Below are positions 60,876 to 64,000 of a DNA stretch of 64,000 nt, piece after piece. The stretch lies in assembly GCA_017519885.1 (NCBI GenBank), contig JAFWRO010000021.1, positions 1-64,000 on the forward strand. The letters are read 5' to 3'. Made by a program: the position numbers and the translations under genes. This stretch comes from Liminaster sp017519885. Its GTDB lineage: Bacteria; Bacteroidota; Bacteroidia; Bacteroidales; UBA3663. Within the stretch, counting starts at the first letter, position 1. Every line of letters starts with the position of its first letter. The notes beneath the pieces are model-generated. The model was not told where the DNA came from, searched no databases, and was given only the letters and a program-made list of their open reading frames with translations.

Positions 60876-61646
60876 TCAAGCCTTCTTCATCATTGCCAAC
60901 TTGAGTTGGGTGAGCACGTGCTTGGTGGAGAGGGCGAAGTCGCCGTTCATCATCCAGGAGTAGTAGTTGGGGTCCTGTGTCAGGACGTCGGTGACGGGGC
61001 GACCCTTGTACTTGCCGAAGTTGAAGACGGGACGATCCTTGTCATCATAGACCATAGCCCCCATGGGATCGACATTGCGGTTCATACGCGTGAAGTCCTG
61101 CAGCCACTCCACATCGTTCTCCAGATCGTCGTAGCGATCGAGTTGGGCTTGGAGCACTTCGTAGGTGGCACGGATGTCGCAGTCGGCCGAGTGGGCGCCG
61201 TCGAGTTCCTTGCCACAATAGAAGCGGTAGGCGGCAACGAGTGTGCGCGGCTCCTTCTTGTAGAATATGTTCTGCACGTCGATGAATCGCACCTTGCTGA
61301 TGTCGTACTTGACACCTGCACGCAGAAACTCCTCGACGAGCAAAGGCACGTCGAAACGGTTGGAGTTGTAGCCAGCCACGTCGCAGCCCTTGAAGATCTG
61401 TTCGAGTCGGCCTGCCATCTGCTTGAAGGTGGGCTTGTCGGCCACCATCTCGTCGGTGATGTGATGGATGGCAGAGGCTTCCTCGGGAATGTGCATCTCG
61501 GGGTTGATGAAGAAGTTGCCCTGCTCCTCACTGCCGTTGGGCATGACCTTGATGTAACCAAGCTGGACGATGCGGTCCTTGGTGGCGCTGATGCCTGTGG
61601 TCTCGAGGTCGAAGAAGATGAGGGGCTTCCTGAGATTGAGTTTCAT
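60876..61646 (-). CDS. DnaQ-like 3'-5' exonuclease
   Basis: A 256-residue exonuclease of the DEDD superfamily. ExoI is LIFFDLETTGISATKDRIVQ (Asp-x-Glu). ExoII is GCDVAGYNSNRFDVPLLVEE. ExoIII is GAHSADCDIRATYEVLQAQL with the His/Asp pair. It starts 15 bases after dnaN. It could proofread for the replicative polymerase or act in repair, a role not distinguishable by sequence. Confidence 0.93.
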   Translation of the reverse strand: MKLNLRKPLIFFDLETTGISATKDRIVQLGYIKVMPNGSEEQGNFFINPEMHIPEEASAIHHITDEMVADKPTFKQMAGRLEQIFKGCDVAGYNSNRFDVPLLVEEFLRAGVKYDISKVRFIDVQNIFYKKEPRTLVAAYRFYCGKELDGAHSADCDIRATYEVLQAQLDRYDDLENDVEWLQDFTRMNRNVDPMGAMVYDDKDRPVFNFGKYKGRPVTDVLTQDPNYYSWMMNGDFALSTKHVLTQLKLAMMKKA

Positions 61647-61661
61647 AGACGCGATGCAGTC

Positions 61662-62789
61662 TTAGAAATCGGTGAGCATCATCGGCATGATGAGCATGAG
61701 GAGCTTCTCGCCGTCGTTGTTTTGCACGGGAGCCACCAGTCCGGCACGGGCAGGGTCGCTGAGCAGCACCTCGACATCCTGTGCGGTGATGGTGTTGAGA
61801 ATCTCGATGAGGAAGTTGGCGCGGAAGCCGATGCTCATGGGCGTGCCCTCGTAGGAGCAGGTGAGCGTCTCGGTGCCCGAGGTGGAGTAATCGACATCCT
61901 GAGCCGAGATGGTGAGGCTGCTGGCGTCGAGGTCGAACTTGACCTGGTTGGTGGCACTGTTGGCGAAGACGGCGATGCGACGCAGGGCAGAGAGGAACAG
62001 CTGACGGTCGATGGTGAGACGGTTAGTGTTGTTCTTCGGGATTACCACCTCATAGCGAGGATAGCGTCCTTCGATGAGGGTGCAGATGAGCTCGTAGTCG
62101 CCGAGCTGGAAACGTGCGCTCTTCGAATCGAAGCAGACGGTGCAGAGAAGCTGGTCCTTGGAGATGATGTTCTTGAGGAGGTTGGCAGGCTTCTTGGGCA
62201 GGATGAAGCTGGACTCGAAGCCGGGCTCTGTGGTCTCGTTGATGAGACGGACGAGCTTCTTGGAGTCGGAGGCGACGAAGATGATTCGGTCGGCCTTGAT
62301 GTCGAAGTAGATGCCGTTCATGACGGGACGGAGCTCGTCCTCGGCAGTGGCGAAGAGGGTGCTCTGGATGCCGTTGAGGAGGGCCTGGGCGTTGATGTCG
62401 AACGAGCGGTAGTTTTCCTCGAGAGCCTTGACGCGCGGATATTCGTCGGCATTGCCGCCGATGAAGTTGTACTTGCCGTTGGCGTAGGAGACGATGACCT
62501 CGTAGTTGCCGTTATCGACCTCGATGGAGAGCTGCTGCTGTGGCATCTCCTTGAGGGGGTCCATGATGGTCTTGGCGGGGACGACGAAAGCACCATTGCC
62601 CTCGACGTCCTGGATGGCGATGGAGGTAATCATAGTGGTGCTGCCATCGCTGGCGGTGACTGTTAGCTTCTCCTCACTGACTTCGAAACGGAAATTGTCG
62701 AGGATGGGCATTGGGTTCTTGCTGAGCAGCACGCGGCTGATGGCAGCCAGATGACTCATGAGGTCGGAACTGAGAACTTCGAATTTCAT
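61662..62789 (-). CDS. dnaN: DNA polymerase III sliding clamp (beta subunit)
   Basis: A 375-residue sliding clamp. The start MKFEVLSSDLMSHLAAISRV and the end LIMPMMLTDF are typical for Bacteroidales clamps. NPMPILDNFRFEVSEEKLTV and ILPKKPANLLKNII mark the domains. It rings DNA and tethers polymerases. It is first in the minus-strand dnaN-exonuclease-(repeat)-DUF4835-recN cluster and has an inverted repeat over its promoter. Confidence 0.97.
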   Translation of the reverse strand: MKFEVLSSDLMSHLAAISRVLLSKNPMPILDNFRFEVSEEKLTVTASDGSTTMITSIAIQDVEGNGAFVVPAKTIMDPLKEMPQQQLSIEVDNGNYEVIVSYANGKYNFIGGNADEYPRVKALEENYRSFDINAQALLNGIQSTLFATAEDELRPVMNGIYFDIKADRIIFVASDSKKLVRLINETTEPGFESSFILPKKPANLLKNIISKDQLLCTVCFDSKSARFQLGDYELICTLIEGRYPRYEVVIPKNNTNRLTIDRQLFLSALRRIAVFANSATNQVKFDLDASSLTISAQDVDYSTSGTETLTCSYEGTPMSIGFRANFLIEILNTITAQDVEVLLSDPARAGLVAPVQNNDGEKLLMLIMPMMLTDF

Positions 62790-62799
62790 AGGGTATATG

Positions 62800-62820
62800 A
62801 ATTAACAATTAACAATTAAC
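62800..62820. repeat. 7-bp AATTAAC repeat in the dnaN leader
   Basis: Three exact heptamer copies run at 62800-62820, directly upstream of the dnaN start codon at 62789. The same heptamer occurs at 20708-20721. Confidence 0.75.
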
Positions 62821-62856
62821 AAATAATAATTGTCTGTCTAGACATAATATAATTAT

Positions 62857-62902
62857 CGGGCAAATATCGGTATTTTTTGCGAAAGTACCAAATATTTGCC
62901 CG
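62857..62902 (-). promoter_or_regulatory. dnaN promoter overlapped by an inverted repeat
   Basis: On the minus strand a -33 TTTG (62892-62889) and a near-consensus -7 GATATTTG (62868-62861) are 20 bp apart. CGGGCAAATAT (62857-62867) and its exact complement ATATTTGCCCG (62892-62902) overlap both elements, forming an 11-bp operator-like palindrome. Confidence 0.65.
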
Positions 62903-62974
62903 AAAAAATGCGAAATTTAGACGAAATTGTCCGAAAACCACCTATTTGAGTGATTCATCGACTGCTCATGGGGT

Positions 62975-64000
62975 TCAAATCGAGGCGATAATCTCCTTGA
63001 CGTAAGGCCAGAACTTGGCTACAGAAGAGATGGAAAGTTTCTCTTCGGGCGAGTGGATGGCTTCCATCGTGGGACCTACGCTGACCATGTCGAGCCAAGG
63101 ATACTTGGTGAGGAAGAGACCCGTCTCGAGACCGGCGTGGATGGCCATGGTCTCGGGCTCGCCGCCATAGACCTTGCGGTAGGCAGCCTCGGTGAGCTTC
63201 ACCATACGGCTGTTGGGGTTGGGAGCCCAACCGGGATAGCCCTGACCCTGGGTGACTTCGGCACCAGCGAGGTCGAAGACGGTCTTGACCATCTGGGCAA
63301 TCATACGCTTCTGGCTCTCGACGCTGGAGCGCTGGCTTGTCTCGACGCGGATAGTGCCTGGCTCGGAGATGCGGACAGAGGCAAGGTTGGTGGACGTCTC
63401 GACGAGACCTGGCATCGAGTGGCTCATGCCGATGACACCGTGAGGTGCTGCGATGAGCGCCTGGATGAGGCGGCAGGTCACGTTGGGGTCGATGACCTCA
63501 GCGGGAGCGTCGACGGTCTCGATGGACATCTTGAACGAAGGCTCAACACCAGCCACTTCGACTTCGACCATGGCAGCGAACTTGTTGAGGTCGGCTACGA
63601 GCTGGTCGCGACGTGCTGCGGGCACACCGATGACGGCGTAAGCCTCGCGGGCGATGGCGTTGCGGAGGTTGCCGCCACGGATGTCGGAGACGAGCAGACC
63701 GGGCTGGGTGGTGAGGAAGCGGGCGAGCACCTTGTTGGCATTGGCACGGCCGAGGTGGATGTCGCCACCCGAGTGGCCGCCGAGGAGACCGCCTACGCTG
63801 ACACGGGCGAAGTAGTAGTCGGCAGGAGTGGGCTGGGTGGTGTAGTGCCAGAGGGCAACGGTGTCCATGCCACCGGCGCAGCCGATGAAGATCTGATTCT
63901 CCTGTTCGGAATCGAGGTTGAGGAGGAGCTTGCCGGTCATGAAGCCTTCGCTGAGCATGTTGGCGCCAGTCATACCGGTCTCCTCGTCGTAGGTGCAGAG
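62975..64000 (-). CDS. pepD: Aminoacyl-histidine dipeptidase PepD, 5' part missing
   Basis: An M20-family zinc dipeptidase, cut by the window end. The frame is open to the last base, and the residues next to the edge read LCTYDEETGMTGANML, with the metal-binding DEETG. GGLLGGHSGGDIHLGRANAN, RGGNLRNAIAREA and the C-terminal HAGLETGLF, VGPTMEAIHSPEEKL are diagnostic of PepD. The 342 codons visible are the C-terminal two-thirds. No terminator is seen after the stop. Confidence 0.95.
   Translation of the reverse strand, partial: LCTYDEETGMTGANMLSEGFMTGKLLLNLDSEQENQIFIGCAGGMDTVALWHYTTQPTPADYYFARVSVGGLLGGHSGGDIHLGRANANKVLARFLTTQPGLLVSDIRGGNLRNAIAREAYAVIGVPAARRDQLVADLNKFAAMVEVEVAGVEPSFKMSIETVDAPAEVIDPNVTCRLIQALIAAPHGVIGMSHSMPGLVETSTNLASVRISEPGTIRVETSQRSSVESQKRMIAQMVKTVFDLAGAEVTQGQGYPGWAPNPNSRMVKLTEAAYRKVYGGEPETMAIHAGLETGLFLTKYPWLDMVSVGPTMEAIHSPEEKLSISSVAKFWPYVKEIIASI

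Noticed and set aside
60867..62666. A 599-codon plus-strand open frame opposite dnaN and the exonuclease gene
   Set aside because: It is the reverse-strand shadow of two clearly recognised genes. Its translation is compositionally odd (Val, Gly, Asp and Glu rich) with no domain.

Overview
The window looks like a chromosomal segment of a Bacteroidales bacterium, most likely a Prevotella-type genus. Supporting signs are a SusC/SusD pair, promoters of the Bacteroidota type (a TTTG -33 element and a TAnnTTTG -7 element about 20 bp apart), a lipidated TamA (TamL) next to TamB, a DUF4835 protein, secreted proteins ending in a G-x-K/R-K-V-hydrophobic-hydrophobic-K/R tail, and a two-subunit glycine decarboxylase. 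I see no rRNA, tRNA, insertion sequence or CRISPR array.

Layout. 0.3-8.6 kb: a polysaccharide-utilisation-like operon (duplicated secreted protein, SusC, SusD, small lipoprotein, sialidase-like BNR protein). 8.7-16.1 kb: an accessory stretch with a transglutaminase-like protein, a YafQ-type toxin-antitoxin pair, a zinc-ribbon protein, an MNT/HEPN pair, a GH105 hydrolase and unknowns. 16.2-26.9 kb: a nucleic-acid-processing and stress cluster. It holds a 2H phosphoesterase, a RING/TerD-like protein, a phosphodiesterase, a secreted DNA/RNA endonuclease, a 1626-residue NERD / RecB-like nuclease / SF1 helicase / methyltransferase protein, and a DUF1848 radical-SAM-like protein directly behind it. 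27.0-38.5 kb: envelope genes (tamB, tamL, a small membrane protein, DUF4838, a patatin with a beta barrel). 38.5-40.8 kb: an unknown protein and a porin. 41.0-44.6 kb: the complete riboflavin operon ribD-ribE-ribBA-ribH. 44.6-45.8 kb: a tail-anchored protein and MgtC. 46.0-52.9 kb: lipoate ligase plus gcvT-gcvH-gcvPA-gcvPB-lpdA, a self-consistent lipoyl-dependent glycine cleavage set. 53.2-57.6 kb: a large secreted subtilase. 57.7-58.07 kb: an 84-bp tandem array. 58.1-62.8 kb, minus strand: dnaN, exonuclease, DUF4835, recN. 63-64 kb: pepD, cut by the window edge.

Two things stand out. First, the two-gene unit at 20.9-26.9 kb has the architecture of a DNA defence or repair system and sits between housekeeping loci. 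Second, many intergenic gaps hold short phased repeats (period 7, 9, 10 or 11 bp) whose unit sequence differs from site to site. Several are arranged as symmetric inverted arms, and several run up to a start codon. An 84-bp tandem array with two hairpins per unit lies between two convergent genes. These non-coding structures are not explained by the annotated genes.
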